Source: Neonectria sp. B-13
Lineage: Eukaryota > Ascomycota > Sordariomycetes > Hypocreales > Nectriaceae
DNA: 64,000 nt
Assembly: GCA_002682825.1 (NCBI GenBank)
Contig: NOKP01000011.1
Coordinates: 372,420 to 436,419 of the forward strand
Direction: 5' to 3'
The position numbers were made by a program, and so were the translations under genes. Under the pieces are notes generated by a model. That model saw nothing but the letters and a program-made list of their open reading frames with translations, made no database searches and was not told the origin of the DNA. Positions 1-12,077 of the stretch are shown in pieces (within the stretch, counting starts at the first letter, position 1; the number at the start of each line of letters is the position of its first letter).

Positions 1-272
1 GCCTGAACCGATATAGGATCCATTTTTCGCCTGTATCACAAACCATTACAGGCAATACATCTTGCCTGCAAGTCGGAACTTATCTACGAAAATGACCAAA
101 TGTCTCCGTTCTGGTTATAACTGAGTCTTCATGAATGTGCGCGAGGAGAGGGGCCACTATTTCGCTGTTGATGTAATTTCACAAAATATTATACTAATAA
201 TCTAGGAACAAACTAATAACACAGTTCGAAGCAAAGTTGTTGTCCATTGTTCATTCTGGGATTCTTCAGGGC
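1..272. other. 3' flank of the hydrolase gene, nothing recognised
   Basis: Short non-coding stretch downstream of the stop codon of the following minus-strand gene. It is AT-rich toward its right end, as expected for a 3' untranslated region. No repeat or RNA gene was seen. Confidence 0.4.
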
Positions 273-2235
273 CTAGGCCGCCTTGTCTCCCTTCTCGGGC
301 TCATCAGCCACTTCAGTCTCTGAGACAGGCTGCTTGATCTCTTCCTTGTCGCCCTCGCCCTCGCCCTTCGCGTCATCTTGCGTCTCCTTTTTTGAAAACA
401 TCTTCACGCTCGGCATCGAGACCTGTCCTAGAGAAGAAGACACCGATGCTGGGATGCTGGGCATGGAGGGCACAGCTGGCATCTGTGGCATTTGCGGCAT
501 CTGCGGCATCTTGCTGGGCAGCCAGCCCTTTACACCGGTCAGTCCTGTTCCTCCAGCTTCTTGCGCCACCCGGAACAGGTGGTTCAAGTAGTTTCGCTTT
601 TCTGGATTGTCGTTGTCGTCGGTACTGGCCTCCCCAACGAGATCGCCTTCGTCGCTGGGTAGAGGGACCAGCGATGCGGCGGCGGCGATGTCGATGGGCG
701 ACTCGTCGGGAAGTTCGTCGCTCGCCTTCTTCTCATCGCCTGCAATTTCTTCAATTTTCTCGACATCTTTCGGTTCTTTCTCCAGGATCTCCTTGACTGT
801 AGTGCCTTCGCCCGCTTCGTCGGCTGGTGTCTCTTGAAATTTCGGGTCATCGAAGATGGGCTCCTCGCTCAGGAACCATTCTTTGACAAGATCAGCGGAC
901 TGTTCCGTCATCTCCTCATATCCTGCATGCTTCTCAGGCCTGAACATGCTGAGGTGTGCCTGAATCTCATCGTCGACCTTGGGCAAGACGCGCCGAGTGA
1001 ATAGGTGATGCGTTGGGTGACTCTCTTCCGGGACTGCACAGAACGTCCTCTCTGGCACGAAGTAACCACCGCTCCAGTAGCCATTCTCCCCAAGGGAGAT
1101 GTAGAAATCGTGAATTCCAATACCCTTTAGCGCACCCATGCGCTCGAGGCGACGGTTCAACTCCTTCTGTCTCAGCAAGGCGCCGACAAAGGTGAAATGA
1201 TCCGAAAGCCAGGCAAACGATTTCCCGACATTGCCGCGATTGATGTACGCGAGGCCCTGGCCTAGAGTCTCCATGCTTTGTCGATAGCCCTCGACGATGG
1301 ATTCCTTGTTGATGTTCTTCACGCTTCTCATCCCCTTCAGGATCGCCTCTCGGTTCGTGTAAGCAGCCACACCTCCAGCGGCGATGGCGCCGACTGTGCC
1401 GGTTTTGACCGCCACTAGCTGCCATACCTTCCACTGGGGACTTCGGGAGGTAGGTACTGTAGAGGCTGCGGAGGCTGCTGTGCTTCGAGCACCTAGTCGA
1501 GCTACAGCGGCGGGTGCAGCGGCGGACAGTGCGGTCATGACGTTGAAAACGGTGTTGACCTTCTGGTAGTTCGAAAAGGCTCCGTAAACGAACATGGATC
1601 GAGCAAGTCCGTTGTATGGGGTATCGAAGGTGAGAATTCCTTGGATCGGAGGAAAGATGGCGCTGTCGTTTGCCGCTTTATTATTGAGGCCCAAGAAAAG
1701 AGTGTCTGCAGCCACAAAGCCTCTGATTCACTTCAAGTTAGTTGGATAGATTCTCCGAGGCGGGAAAGCGGGAGCCTACCCCATGGAATGGGCGACGAGG
1801 ACTACTCCGACATCTCTGTCATTGGGAGGCCATGGATTCTCGGAATGTTTCTTTCGGATTTCCATCACACGCTCCTTCAACCTATGATCCGTTAGACACG
1901 TCGTTACTGGAAGAGTCCCTACTCGGTTAATGGAGTTGTACCATTCGAGCAACGCCTCGCTGGCTTCTGAGAGTTCCCCCTTTGTCTCATATTGCGGATA
2001 GATGACAGACTCGACACGATCATCTGGTAGTTGCTGGGCGACAGCTTTCTTGAGGTGCTATTGTCGCATTAGCAGGGCAATTTCGGGTTTCATCACGCTA
2101 TGACGTACGAAGGGGAAATCGAAGAAGGTATTATCGGTTCCCTGGATAACACAAGTTAGCATCAAATATTTTGAAGAACCACACGTGAAATACCTTGAAT
2201 CCGTGGATGAAGCAGAGTAGTAAAGTTCGTGGCAT
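273..2235 (-). CDS. DUF676/lipase-like alpha/beta hydrolase, 600 aa
   Basis: Four exons: 2194-2235, 2109-2141, 1780-2057 and 273-1722, with all phases consistent. The first two exons are tiny (14 and 11 codons). The N-terminus reads FIHGFKGTDNTF, an HG oxyanion-type motif, and the nucleophile elbow VAHSMGGF (Ser about 116) is created by joining exons 3 and 4. This is the arrangement of fungal DUF676 serine esterase/lipase-like proteins. After the hydrolase core (about residues 1-200) comes a hydrophobic Ala/Gly-rich segment (LVAVKTGTVGAIAAGG), then a charged Glu/Asp-rich tail with a short MPQ repeat (PQMPQMPQMP). Such proteins are thought to act on lipids or to scaffold at membranes, but the substrate is not visible here. 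The start is the only ATG that gives the HG motif in frame. The family assignment is firm; the enzymatic role is inferred. Confidence 0.85.
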
Positions 2236-3946
2236 TTTGGCTGATTTTCAACTGACAGATACTGCTGGGCTCAATATTAAACGAGATATTGGCACTCCTG
2301 GGTAGGCAGGGGTTTTAAAGTGTCGACGATGGTCCGGACCCTCGTACTCTAGCGCCAAGTGACGTTGTGGCTCCTCAAACGCTGATATTCCAGGTTTTGT
2401 AGCCACACACTCAAAGTATGGGTGTGTGGCGACAACAACTGGAGCCAGTAATGGTTGGGCGGAGGTTGTGGATAACGTCATACATATTGTGGTTACGCCG
2501 CCACAGCTCGGCACCTAGCACGTGATAGGAAGGTATCTTGGGGAACTTCCTTGGATGCTGCAATTGAGGGATGAACTCTTATCTCAACCACTTCTTGTAA
2601 AGTCCAAAATAGACGAATTTATTCGACCGTCTGTGGTGCACCGACACAAGGATGGTTGCGCTTTCACAGTGGCACCGATTAGTTCTGCGAAACGAATGGT
2701 TCAGTCTGACCTTGCCTCTGTTGAGACGGATTGGATTGAGGGCCTCGTGGCAAGAGAGAACTGTGTTGAATTCAGGTCAAACGATCTTGATTTAGTGATC
2801 AAGAAGAGGGAAAAGAAAATGTATGATTTTGAATCATGGATCGATTGTTACTAGTTCAGCTATGCCTAGTCAGTCAGGGGTGGTGATTAAACTACCTTGC
2901 AATCTCTGAAGTTGCTCAGAATCCTGAGCTCATCGGGAACCGACGTTATTCCTCTCAAGCTAAATTCTCATGACCACTGCTTGCGGACTGATACTTGCTT
3001 CAAAGCATGCAGTTCCTCCCCGCTCACATTCGTGCTTCAAGAAAAAGCAAAGAAAGCTAGGCGTGCGTCAGGCGCTCCCCCTACTTCATGTACTGTCCAC
3101 TGAAGACTGCGGACTTTGCAGCAGCTCCTGGCCACTAACTGATAGCCTGGAGCCCTTATTCCCACTGAAGCTGTCAAGTTTCTAGCGCGCAACGAGCCAT
3201 TGCTGGCTAACAAGCCCTGTGTCTCGGGTAACTGATCAGGGTCAGGAGACATGGTGCATGCATCTTAGAACATGACATTTGAACGATTGCCCTGTATCAA
3301 AACCAAACGAATGCGGGGTAATCATGCCTATCGGAAGCTGATCCGTAAGGTGATCCGGGAGGTGATCCGGGAGGTGATCCGTAGGTAAGTGATCCGGAAG
3401 CTGATCCGGAAGCTGTTGATGCCCGACAAGGCATCTGTGCCTAAGACTGAATGCAAAGACGGCAGCTCTATTGAGTGCCATTCCCCTCGGGTGTTGAACC
3501 TAGCCATCGCTCAAGGGTTCGTACAGTAGTGTGGTCTAGCGTTGACGGTGACTTGTTTGAAATCAGAAACATTTTGACGGGGCTGGCCAACAGCTAGTGA
3601 AGCGGGAACGGGTCTATCCAGTTGACAAATTCGAACCCACTTGATACCTTCCAGGACGGAGTACGGCAACCACGTCTATTCAGGCGTGTTAATCCATGGC
3701 AACCTTGTAGTAGCTAATGAAACGGACATTCCAGTAGAGTATATCAGAAACTGGTGGCTCCCCTGCCTGGGAGACACTGAGCAATGACACTCAGCGAGTC
3801 TGCGTATGAGCAAGCCAACCAACGAAGACAACATATCTCACAATATCACGCTCCCAACAAGTAATCAAAGGCCGGAAGAATAAATTGCATTCACTCAGTT
3901 ATTGGGGTTTTGTTTCTGAAGATTTGTCCTGAATCTTTTGGTTTGC
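2236..3946. other. gene-poor stretch with a 12-bp tandem repeat
   Basis: About 1.7 kb upstream of the hydrolase. Small ORFs on both strands have no recognisable domain and no splice structure. The one clear structure is the tandem repeat at 3331-3416, listed separately. The first part must contain the hydrolase promoter. Confidence 0.4.
3331..3416. repeat. 12-bp tandem repeat, about 7 diverged copies
   Basis: Units of the form TCCGGAAGCTGA and TCCGGGAGGTGA follow each other seven times, one unit being expanded by three bases (TCCGTAGGTAAGTGA). It is non-coding by context. The core CGGAAGCT also occurs in the 11-bp array at 34731-34774. Confidence 0.8.
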
Positions 3947-4670
3947 TCAGAAAACGATTAAAGTACAAATGAGTGGTGTGGTCATCCAGTTCGAAAGTGC
4001 ATGTCCAGCCAGCCAGCCACGTTTCAGCCCCTCCGCATATCGGTCCTGACAAGAGTAGCGGTGAACCGACCCAGTTCGGGTCGTAGCATGCTGCATATCG
4101 CCCGAAGTCCCCAAGTTCTTGACTTTAAATGAGTCTGGCGGCAGTCCGGAGTCTGAAGACGAATGACTCCGGCTTCGATATGACATCGTCTGGGAGGTTG
4201 AAGCCGCATCGACCGCACAGCGCCGACAAGTAGACCATGTTTGAATCGTTAAGCTCCGTACCGGCATTGGGGATGACTGGTATGTTGATCTTCTTCGACC
4301 CGATTCTGTGAAGCTGTCGGATCGCTGACTCCGAATCAAAGTCCGTTGGGATCGCTTTGTCGTTCGGGAGGTCTTTTCGCGGAGCACACTGCGGAAAACG
4401 TCCAGCAGCAATCTCGCGCTCGATTTCGTCGAGAGCTTCAACGCCTGCCTGAAATGGCTGGAAGAAGTCCGGCAGCTCGTGGACTACTCCAAGTTGTTCC
4501 GCGATCAGGGTGAGCACAAGCCGACCTGTCGCCTGGCTGTCACGGTGATACAGCCATAGCTTGTCGTACTGCGTTGGGCCTTTCAGATGTTGCTGCAAGC
4601 AAAGGGTTCGATAGAGAAAATGTCTCTGCTCGGGCGAGTCAGGTTCATCGTGGGACGGCACATTACCCAT
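3947..4670 (-). pseudogene. conserved fungal protein of unknown function, frameshifted near its C-terminus
   Basis: The frame opens with MGNVPSHDEPDSPEQRHF at 4670 and runs 181 residues, predicted soluble, to a TAA at 4125. The part reading through LVLTLIAEQLGVVHELPDFF and ELNDSNMVYLSALCGRCGF has the look of a conserved domain. Past the stop, another frame continues plausibly (TRTGSVHRYSCQDRYAEGLK, then GWLAGHALSNWMTTP) to 3947, and no splice sites bridge the two. I read this as one ancestral gene with a stop/frameshift about 180 codons in. A shorter functional protein ending at 4125 remains possible. I do not recognise a named family. Confidence 0.45.
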
Positions 4671-6179
4671 CTTTGATTCAGTTCTTGGATCGGTAGTAAA
4701 AGGGTAAGGTTGGGAATGCTTGGGTGGGAAAGATGGGCAGCTATTTATAATTGCCGAGCCTGCAATCGACTCGCTATGACGTCTAACATGAGTTTGATAT
4801 CAGCACCCCCTTCATTAATTTACAACAAGTACATATTTATGATGGGTATTATTCACTATGGAAAGTACCTTCACAAGTTGAAATGAGTTTCTTGTGGCAC
4901 TACGCCAGCTGCCACACCCATTTGTCGCATTGGGGCAAAGGACATAATTATAAACAAATTGGTGCCATATTGGCTAAGGAAGACTTTAATCCACGGGACC
5001 TCCTTCTACTAGATGACCATATAGCATAGTGAGGTGTTCGCTGTTATAATTCGAAGTACATGATCAGGCTGTGGTAATGCGCGGGACCAACAGGCAGGTC
5101 CTTGCATAAGTCTCATACCCCACCACCGCACGCCTCTCACCAACAAATAAAATCTCCAGCCCAAGAAGACCCGAGACTCCACGCTGTCTCATATATTCAT
5201 TCGCCCTCGAAACTGGTGCGCATTTTGCAGATCTAGAAGTTGCAGGCGGCGATAACCTCGTGGTTGGTTGAGTAATTAGCTAGCGCGTATGCGAGGTAAC
5301 TGAAGGCGAACTATTTAATTAACTGATAGGTCAAGGCGATTCACCCTCAAGCCGCAAAAATACTGTACAACCGATCTAGATCGAAAAAGAAAAAGGAAGG
5401 GAAAAGAGACAACAGAGGAGACCAAAAAGCTGTTGCTTCCCCACTTTGGGGGAGGTTACACATGATAATTAGGCAGCAGCCCAAGCACCCATCCGAGTGC
5501 ACTGAGATCATATCACTCTCTGGCGACTGCATCTGTTGTGAAACAAACAAAAAGCAAGAAAATTTCTGATGTTGCTCACATACGTGCGCAGCCTAAAGAC
5601 AGTTTAGACGAGACCAATGAAGCCCTGGCCAGTTCCGATTTTCTGTAGCAAAGACTCAGAGATCATCTACAACTAAGGAAAATGCGCGGCGAGGCCAACC
5701 GTAACGAGGGATAGAGACTCGACTTATAGTTTACACGTCGAGCTTTTTGGGTGGAAATAGTAGTAGAGTTATAGTACTTACTCCCAAGCCTTCAAGAATC
5801 GAGATGACATTAAGAAGTGAAGAGACGATGAAGTGTAGTAGTAACACGGGATAGAATAAGCACTGTGGTGAATAAGATGAAATCTGTAGGAGTATAATGA
5901 AACTTTTTCATGAGGCAACAGCAGATTATTTGTAACCCACGTACTTTCAGAAATTTCTGATACGATTACAAACCTAGACTTGCCAACAGCTATTAGAGTG
6001 GTGGTGTCGATGGGAAAGCGCAGTCTAGTCTCACCTAGCCCCAAAGCTTTCCGTGTATACCTTCCCATCCGTGTATATACGATCATCTTCCGCATATAGC
6101 CTTTGTGGTTCTTGCTAGATGAAACTTGGTAGAGAATCACGAGTAGCAGTATATTTGTTGGAGATAACATTGGGCGTTC
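4671..6179. other. intergenic, no gene recognised
   Basis: About 1.5 kb, fairly AT-rich. It contains ORFs up to about 130 codons (for example 5778-6170 minus) of skewed composition and without domains. Part may be decayed 3' sequence of the SDR relic that follows. Confidence 0.35.
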
Positions 6180-6656
6180 GAGCTCACATTGACGATCCGT
6201 ACATCGCTGTCGGGAGTGGCAGCGGTCTTCTCGAGAAGCTGTAGTAAAACTTCATAAGAAGGGCATTGTTCATGTTGTAGGTGCCAAACTGGATTTCATA
6301 GCCTTCTTTAGTGACCTCAGGCGGAACAGCCATGATGCCGGTATTTACCATGAGGACGTCGAGTCGCTTCGAAGACGCCAGGACCAGGTTGATGAGATAC
6401 TAGACCTTGGAAAATGAAGACAGGTCGAGCGAGAGGAGCTGTATGTTTGCATCCAGCACCGTCTTCTTGATTCCAGTGACGCCTTCTTTGGCTTTGTCTT
6501 GCTGCGAGCGCCCATGAAGATATTGGCGGGAGTGTGCTGGGCCAACTGAAGGATAGACTCATTCCCAAACCCGCTGTTGCCGCCCATAACCGGGATGACT
6601 TTGCCAGCTAGTGGTGGTATGTCGCGATCGGCGCGCGAGGAAGGCGACGTTGACAC
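6180..6656 (-). pseudogene. short-chain dehydrogenase/reductase relic (minus strand)
   Basis: The N-terminal Rossmann segment is clear: LAGKVIPVMGGNSGFGNESI, corresponding to the TGGNSGLG NAD(P)-binding motif of SDRs, then ANIFMGARSKT. Just after this a one-base loss shifts the frame. The next frame reads TVLDANIQLLSLDLSSFSKV followed by an in-frame TAG, then LINLVLASSKRLDVLMVNTG, where NTG stands for the usual NAG motif. A second shift follows LLMK before LLEKTAATPDSDVRIVNVSS. The catalytic YxxxK region is not recognisable. Three independent lesions make this a dead gene. Homologues are NAD(P)-dependent oxidoreductases of about 300 residues. Confidence 0.75.
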
Positions 6657-7140
6657 CCTTGTGGGGGAGGATCTGGATCGGCGACCAGATGTGAGCGTCC
6701 GATATCTGCCTGAACAATCTCACTCAGTTGACCTCCAAAGTACAAGTACTAGTAAGGACAATCAAGGAGATATACCATGTCCCTTTGACAGTATGAAGAA
6801 AGTCAAGTTCCTGGTGAATTTGATGATAGTTTCGACGCTTTACAAGCCTAGACATGCAGCATTCATCAGCTACTTACACGTAAATAAAGAAATGAAGGAC
6901 AGAGTGGGCGCGGCATGTCCCTTTCAACACACAAGCTCTTGCAAAAGACGTAGTTAATAGTATGTTGATGATGCAATACTATTCATGCAAACATAGCACC
7001 GTTAATATCTATCACTACGTTGGCACATCTTAAACTATACTAGTCCAGGATACCTAGACTAGGCACTCAAGCGCCTTTCCATAATCATGAGCTTGACACA
7101 AGAAACAAATCCAACTGCAGCACTAACTTGGTTCCTCATA
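6657..7140. other. intergenic, nothing recognised
   Basis: Lies between the SDR relic and the 3' end of the GST gene. Only short ORFs without domain content are present. Confidence 0.35.
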
Positions 7141-8066
7141 TTAAGCGCTTTGAAGCCTGGGCATGCTCTTCTTTGCCCATGCCACAGTGACCTCCTCGTC
7201 ATATATATAGTTCACGCTGGGAGTCTCGATAACAACCTTCGCCCAAGCGAAGAAGTTGGGTGCCTTATCCGAAAGGGAGCCGATCATGCTCTTTGGAAAC
7301 ATGTCATGCGTTGCCAGGGAGAACAATCGGATGATGAATGAACCAGTCAAAACCTAGAAATGCGTCAGCCCATATGGTCGAACGTCCATGACTTTATGCC
7401 ACTTCGTCTCGTCGAGAACTCATACCTCCGCTAGCGTGGGTCTGTCACTCCCACCAAAATAGGGTGCAGCGTCTTTCAAGAGTGGCTCAATCTCTTTTGC
7501 AACAACATCAACAAAGGTTCCAGCGAGTTCGTTGGCCTCCTCGACTGTGTTGGCGCGGAAGAGCTTGAAGAACAAGGCATTCACCTTGCTCATGTACGTG
7601 TCGACGAAAAAGTTGATTCGTGCTCGATGTAGGGCACCTTCCTTGCTGCCGGAAGCCGAGACAAGGTGAGACGGGTGTGCATCGACTAGGAATTGGCTCA
7701 CGATAGCAGACTCGGTGACAATTGTGCTGTCATACGAGATTGCTGGCACAAGCCCTCGTGGGTTGATCCGTAGGTATTCGTCGGTTCGAGGAACAGCTAG
7801 GTCGATGATTTCCTCTTCGTAGGGAAGACCCAGCTCTTTCAGTGCTATGTGAGCACGATGGGCCCCTAGGGTGATGTCAGGGTCAGCGTAGCCACCTCGC
7901 GAGGTTGGATGTGGGACTTACAGGGGCAGCCGTGATTGGTGTACAGTTTGATCGCTGGAGCGGTCGACATGGCTTGTACTGAATAGTATCTTCGGGAAAA
8001 GACCGGTAGTTTGGGAAGCAGAGAAGAGGAAGATGTTAGAAGACTATGCGTTGTAAATTTAAACAT
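7141..8066 (-). CDS. glutathione S-transferase, 265 aa, with possible mitochondrial leader
   Basis: Three exons: 7922-8066, 7426-7865 and 7141-7353. Joining exons 1 and 2 restores the thioredoxin-fold N-terminus KLYTNHGCPWAHRAH, a CPWA active-site motif like omega/Ure2-type GSTs. It is followed by NPRGLVPAI (cis-Pro loop) and TESAIVSQFL. The C-terminal helical domain contains RARINFFVDTYMSKVNALFF and ends AKVVIETPSV. The enzyme would conjugate or reduce with glutathione in detoxification or redox repair. Two in-frame ATGs exist. The first gives a 32-residue Ser/Leu/Arg-rich leader with RRYYSVQA, which looks like a mitochondrial presequence. The second (MSTAPAIKLY) gives a cytosolic form. Dual targeting by alternative starts is inferred. 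Confidence 0.88.
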
Positions 8067-9159
8067 GGGAAGGTAGCCAAAGTCCGACAGTTAGATGAAC
8101 ACGACAGCTTGTTGAAGCGTACGGTAATTGGAAGGGGGCCAGTTCCAGCCACCCATCTCCCCCAATTCGTCTTTCTGACAAATCCATATGGCTTCGGCGG
8201 CTTTTCAATTCATGCAAGACGGTGTTCCAGAGTATCCGAAGTAGTAGGGATCCCTACCGAGCCTAGCTCAACAGGCTGTGGCTTGACCAGGACCTCGATT
8301 TATCAGCGGCTCTCCAAGTTGCCCCACACAATTGCGTGTGAATCTGGACCGACAGATCCTTGCTGTTTCCATGCCCTAGCCCCTCCTTATCTAGAGCTGC
8401 TGTAGGAACCAGTCGTTCTTCCTGTTGCGCACTGGGGACTTGAAGTGGTTGAGTGGGACGACAGTGTGGTCTCCGCGAGTCTGTGGTTCGATGATCGATC
8501 TTAAGGTTCCAGGCTTCTTAACTCCGTACCGAAGCTCCGTTCAGACCAACCCTGGGAATGACGAACAGGGGTATTTCTGTCATGTTGGTCGAGTGTTTGA
8601 CAACGTCGATGAATTCGTCATAGTCTGCATCGATTAGGCTCGGCTCTTCGCGTCATGGCGGAATATTTCCCCCGAGTCCGAGTGTCTCCTCCGCTTTTTT
8701 CGCACTTCGGAGCGACGCCAAGAAGCCCCCACAATTTAGACTACGGCAACCAGGCAAGCCAGTCAACACGAATGCAGTATGCGTAGTAATTGTGTGTCAT
8801 GAAGAGCTGATTTGGTTGGAATCGAGGAGCAAAGTCCGGGGGCTCGGCTGGATATCTCAGAAGTTACCAAGCAAGTGTATTAATTAGGAAAAAGTTGATG
8901 AGAATAATGTTAAGATGTGTCATACCAAAACCACTGCACTCACTATACGGGGCAAACGTGTAAGGAACCCTAGAACAGGTACCAGTATAGACCGCTTATG
9001 TATTGCTCGACAAGACGCTCGTTGCTCCTCTAGAAAATTCCAGTTGATCAACGACTCAATGTCCTTCGAGATCAGCTTTTACAATACAAATCGTTTTATG
9101 CTATGAAGTGTAAGCTCGCCATAAACTCGTCGCCAACCAATCGCAAACCTCGATATCCA
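8067..9159. other. intergenic, no gene recognised
   Basis: About 1.1 kb between the GST start and an SDR relic. ORFs up to 119 codons are present without domain similarity. The left end must include the GST promoter. Confidence 0.35.
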
Positions 9160-9650
9160 GATGTCCATGCCAATCCTCGGGGCCCTGGCGATGCTCTCCT
9201 AACGGCCATACATGTTGTGGAATATGAAGGTATGAAGGGCTAGCTCAAGGGCAAAGTAACTGTCATCACCAGCACTTCGGCTGATCTTGGCTTTGAGCCA
9301 GCCCGTGGTCTCGCTGCCACGGATGTGACTCTTTACCTCACCACCCGCGATCTCAACAAAGTCAAGTGTTATACGAAGTCTTTGAGTCGGGCCGTTTTGA
9401 GCTCGTCTACTTCGACATTGCATTCCTGGACAGCATTCGCAGTGCTGCCGCGGTAATCTTGGAGAAGTCGAACAACTACAACTATGAGAAGGGAGGCTGA
9501 GACTCCTTCAGTGCACACGCGCAAGCGAAGACGACCAATCTCTACATTGCGAATGAGATCGAGTGTCGTCACAGATGGAACGGACTTCATGCAATGGTAG
9601 TTTATCCCAGCATATATATTAACGGTTTCGACGTCGCTCTCAGTCTTCTG
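9160..9650 (+). pseudogene. second SDR relic (retinol dehydrogenase-like), plus strand
   Basis: Reading plus-strand frames gives NPRGPGDALLTAIHVVEYEG, then a TAG, then LKGKVTVITSTSADLGFEPA, a decayed TGTSxGLG cofactor motif. Next come RGLAATDVTLYLTTRDLNKV, a frameshift, and GRFELVYFDIAFLDSIRSAA. A large central piece is missing, because NNYNYEKGG follows almost directly. The region that should carry the YxxSK active site reads SFSAHAQAKTTNLYIANEIE, so the catalytic Tyr is lost. The order of blocks matches the fungal SDR family that starts with a GPGDARPTA-type leader. Multiple lesions show it is not functional. Its sequence differs from the relic at 6180-6656. Confidence 0.7.
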
Positions 9651-9664
9651 TCGTCCCTCACCCG

Positions 9665-11046
9665 TTACCCCCTGCGAATTATATCTTGAAGCCACGGCCA
9701 GTATTTATCCTTAGCCCACTGGCGCAGGACCTGCAGAACGTGGACAATCTGGTACACGCCCTTAGGACTAGATGTGCTTCCAATAACGACTTGTTTGCAG
9801 AACAAAGTCTGCTGCCCATCTAGTGTGGTGAATGTAAGATACCAATAGTGGCCTTGAATTATAATTCCGGGAAGAAAGTCGGGCAATTCAATCAGCTCGG
9901 CGGCTTTCTCTGTCAAATTAGCTTGAGTCTCGGCTGGTGGTCTCTCAATAAGATGTCGTAAGAAAGCCCAATGTGCCATCTGCCAAACACCGAGCTGCAA
10001 TTTGGCGCCATCAAATCCCTCACTCGGCTTCTTCGTCTCGATGCTAAGAGCAACGGGGCGCTGACTTAGGGGAGTAAAGTCAGTGAAATTCAAGATCCTG
10101 TCTGGAAGAGTATCACGAAAACTAGCAATAGTTGCTTGCATTGAGGTTATAGGTGTGGCTGCCGAGGAATGGTCGTTTTCAGGGTCAACGTAAATGCAGA
10201 AGTCGACCTTTCTTGAAAGACAGGGCTTCCCGTATTTCGGAATGATACTAGCTGTCGTGCTGCATTATCGTGTGAGGCGAGGCCTGAGCAAATGGGACGC
10301 TGTGGAGTAGCTTACCTGCCCATGAAGTTGATGAGATGCTTGAATGCCGCCTGGCCAGGTGGCCGAAACGCTAACTCTAGGACCCGTTGATGGACCTCGA
10401 GATTCCAGTTGGCTTCTGGGTGCCCGTAGGAGCTGCACTCAGATGCCGCAGCTACGACATCAAGGACGGCTTCCAGTGACGGTGTATGCCCGACCTTGTC
10501 ACGATTGGTAGAGAAGTATTCGTTGCCTCTGGTAGCCCATTTCAAGTCCTTGTGCGACTTCGCGGCAAGTTGAAGCGCCTCTCGAGCTGACGAGGAGATG
10601 ATGCCCTTTCCCTCCATGATAATATCTACCGTCTCAAGCAGCGCTTCTAGACTGGGAGGCATATCATCAAATTGAGTGAGATCTTGAAACTTGATGCCAT
10701 AGGGGCTAAGCTCAAGTCTTTGCAAATGTTTCTGTGGTGAAAGTCGTCCAGAGCGCTGTGAGGATTGGCGTGATTGCCCTGATAGTGAGTAGCTGGACTC
10801 GGATCTGACAGTCTGCATGTGTTTGCTTGAGGCTCGGGGCGTTTCATCTTCTACGGGTGCATGGCGCTTGCTTGGGCTTTCTTCTCGCCTTTGAGACCTG
10901 ATGATATGCTTGTTGACGTTGCGGCTGGAAGATTCGGGCGTTGCAGGGTTGAGGCGTCGTCGCTTGCGGGAAGGAGCAATAGCAGGTTCTTCTTCGAAGA
11001 ATTCAGGAATCTCGCTCATCCATTCGACTATGCTTTTCGTTGACAT
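9665..11046 (-). CDS. PD-(D/E)XK nuclease-like domain protein, 437 aa
   Basis: Two exons: 10316-11046 and 9665-10247. The first 115 residues are Ser/Arg/Lys-rich and disordered, with basic clusters such as PSRKRRRLNP that could act as nuclear localisation signals. A helical middle (residues about 116-243) follows. The C-terminal domain shows the nuclease-like core: KVDFCIYVDPE (Asp about 259), then VALSIETKKPSEGFDG (Glu about 314, Lys about 316, an ExK motif), then LQLGVWQMAHWAFLRHL. This matches the fungal PD-(D/E)XK nuclease-like family seen in many Pezizomycotina, usually in several copies per genome. With D...ExK all present, the metal-binding core may be intact. The biological role of the family is unknown. 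The intron also removes an in-frame break between the two halves. Confidence 0.82.
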
Positions 11047-12077
11047 ATCGGCGTCCTGCTTGGCTGGCAGTATAATGGATTAAGTGATTCTTTGAGGGCC
11101 TGGGATAATGTTTTGGAGTGGTCTCTGCGCGTATTGGCGGGGTAACAAGACGTGTCTGTCGCGTGCGGGTCCCCTCAACCATTCGATTTCCTCAACCATT
11201 TTACTAAGTACCGTGGTCACTTTGATTCATAAGTAGGTAAGGACTCACGATAGTAATTACAGTATACCAGTGATCATTTGAAAGGGTTGGTTGTTGAAGT
11301 GAGGCGTGCACATCAAGGAGCTAGGGCTCCAAAGAAGCATTCAGATCTTTCTATTAAATATGTCTGGCCCCCGATGTTACCCCTGTCAGATGAATTAGCC
11401 TCTCTAGACCATGCATGCACTTCGTACCTCAGTTTGTCTAGTCTCTGTCAGCGCCGTACTATTTTAATCTGGTTAACAAAAGGAAAACAGGGAAAGGAAT
11501 CACTTGACTGAATAGGAGGAAGGCAGCAAAAGGAAACCGATTTTAGGACCTTGGATATGAATAACTGATTATGGCTGGGAAAACGATGCTGGGGACTCAG
11601 GAGACGAGTCAGACCTCTTGCCACTGTTTACCATGCGAATTGAGATGCATCACAAACTGCCTTAGAAGGAGCACGCAATCCAATTTTCCTGACCCATCTA
11701 TGTGCATAATAACTCGCCACAAGGAAACGAACCTGCGCATGGCTAATCAGCTTCATCCTTGATCGGAGATGACGAGGATACGAGTAGTCAGCTAAAATCG
11801 AAGGTAGATGATGAGAGTGTGTGCAGTTTGGTTTTTAAGAAAGATGTCATAGCTGCACATATTGAGACAACGAACTCTGTGCCTAGGCCGTAACTGATAA
11901 TGAGACTGAGTCACATAAGCTGAATTCCAGCTGACCGTGCCGTTATCGGACCGTTATCAACTGCAGTAATGCGCCAGACGAGTTAATTAATCCCCACTCA
12001 CCTACCGAAATTTTGTCAGCTTAAAAGCCAACTTCCACCTCCACGAAACAGTCATCAGCAATACCCAAAACATCAAA
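11047..12077. other. intergenic, promoter region of divergent genes
   Basis: About 1 kb between the start of the PD-(D/E)XK gene (minus) and the start of the GNAT locus (plus). No RNA gene or repeat was recognised. Confidence 0.35.

Noticed and set aside
5778..6170. 130-codon minus-strand ORF
   Set aside because: Skewed composition, no domain, and it lies next to a decayed SDR; likely chance.
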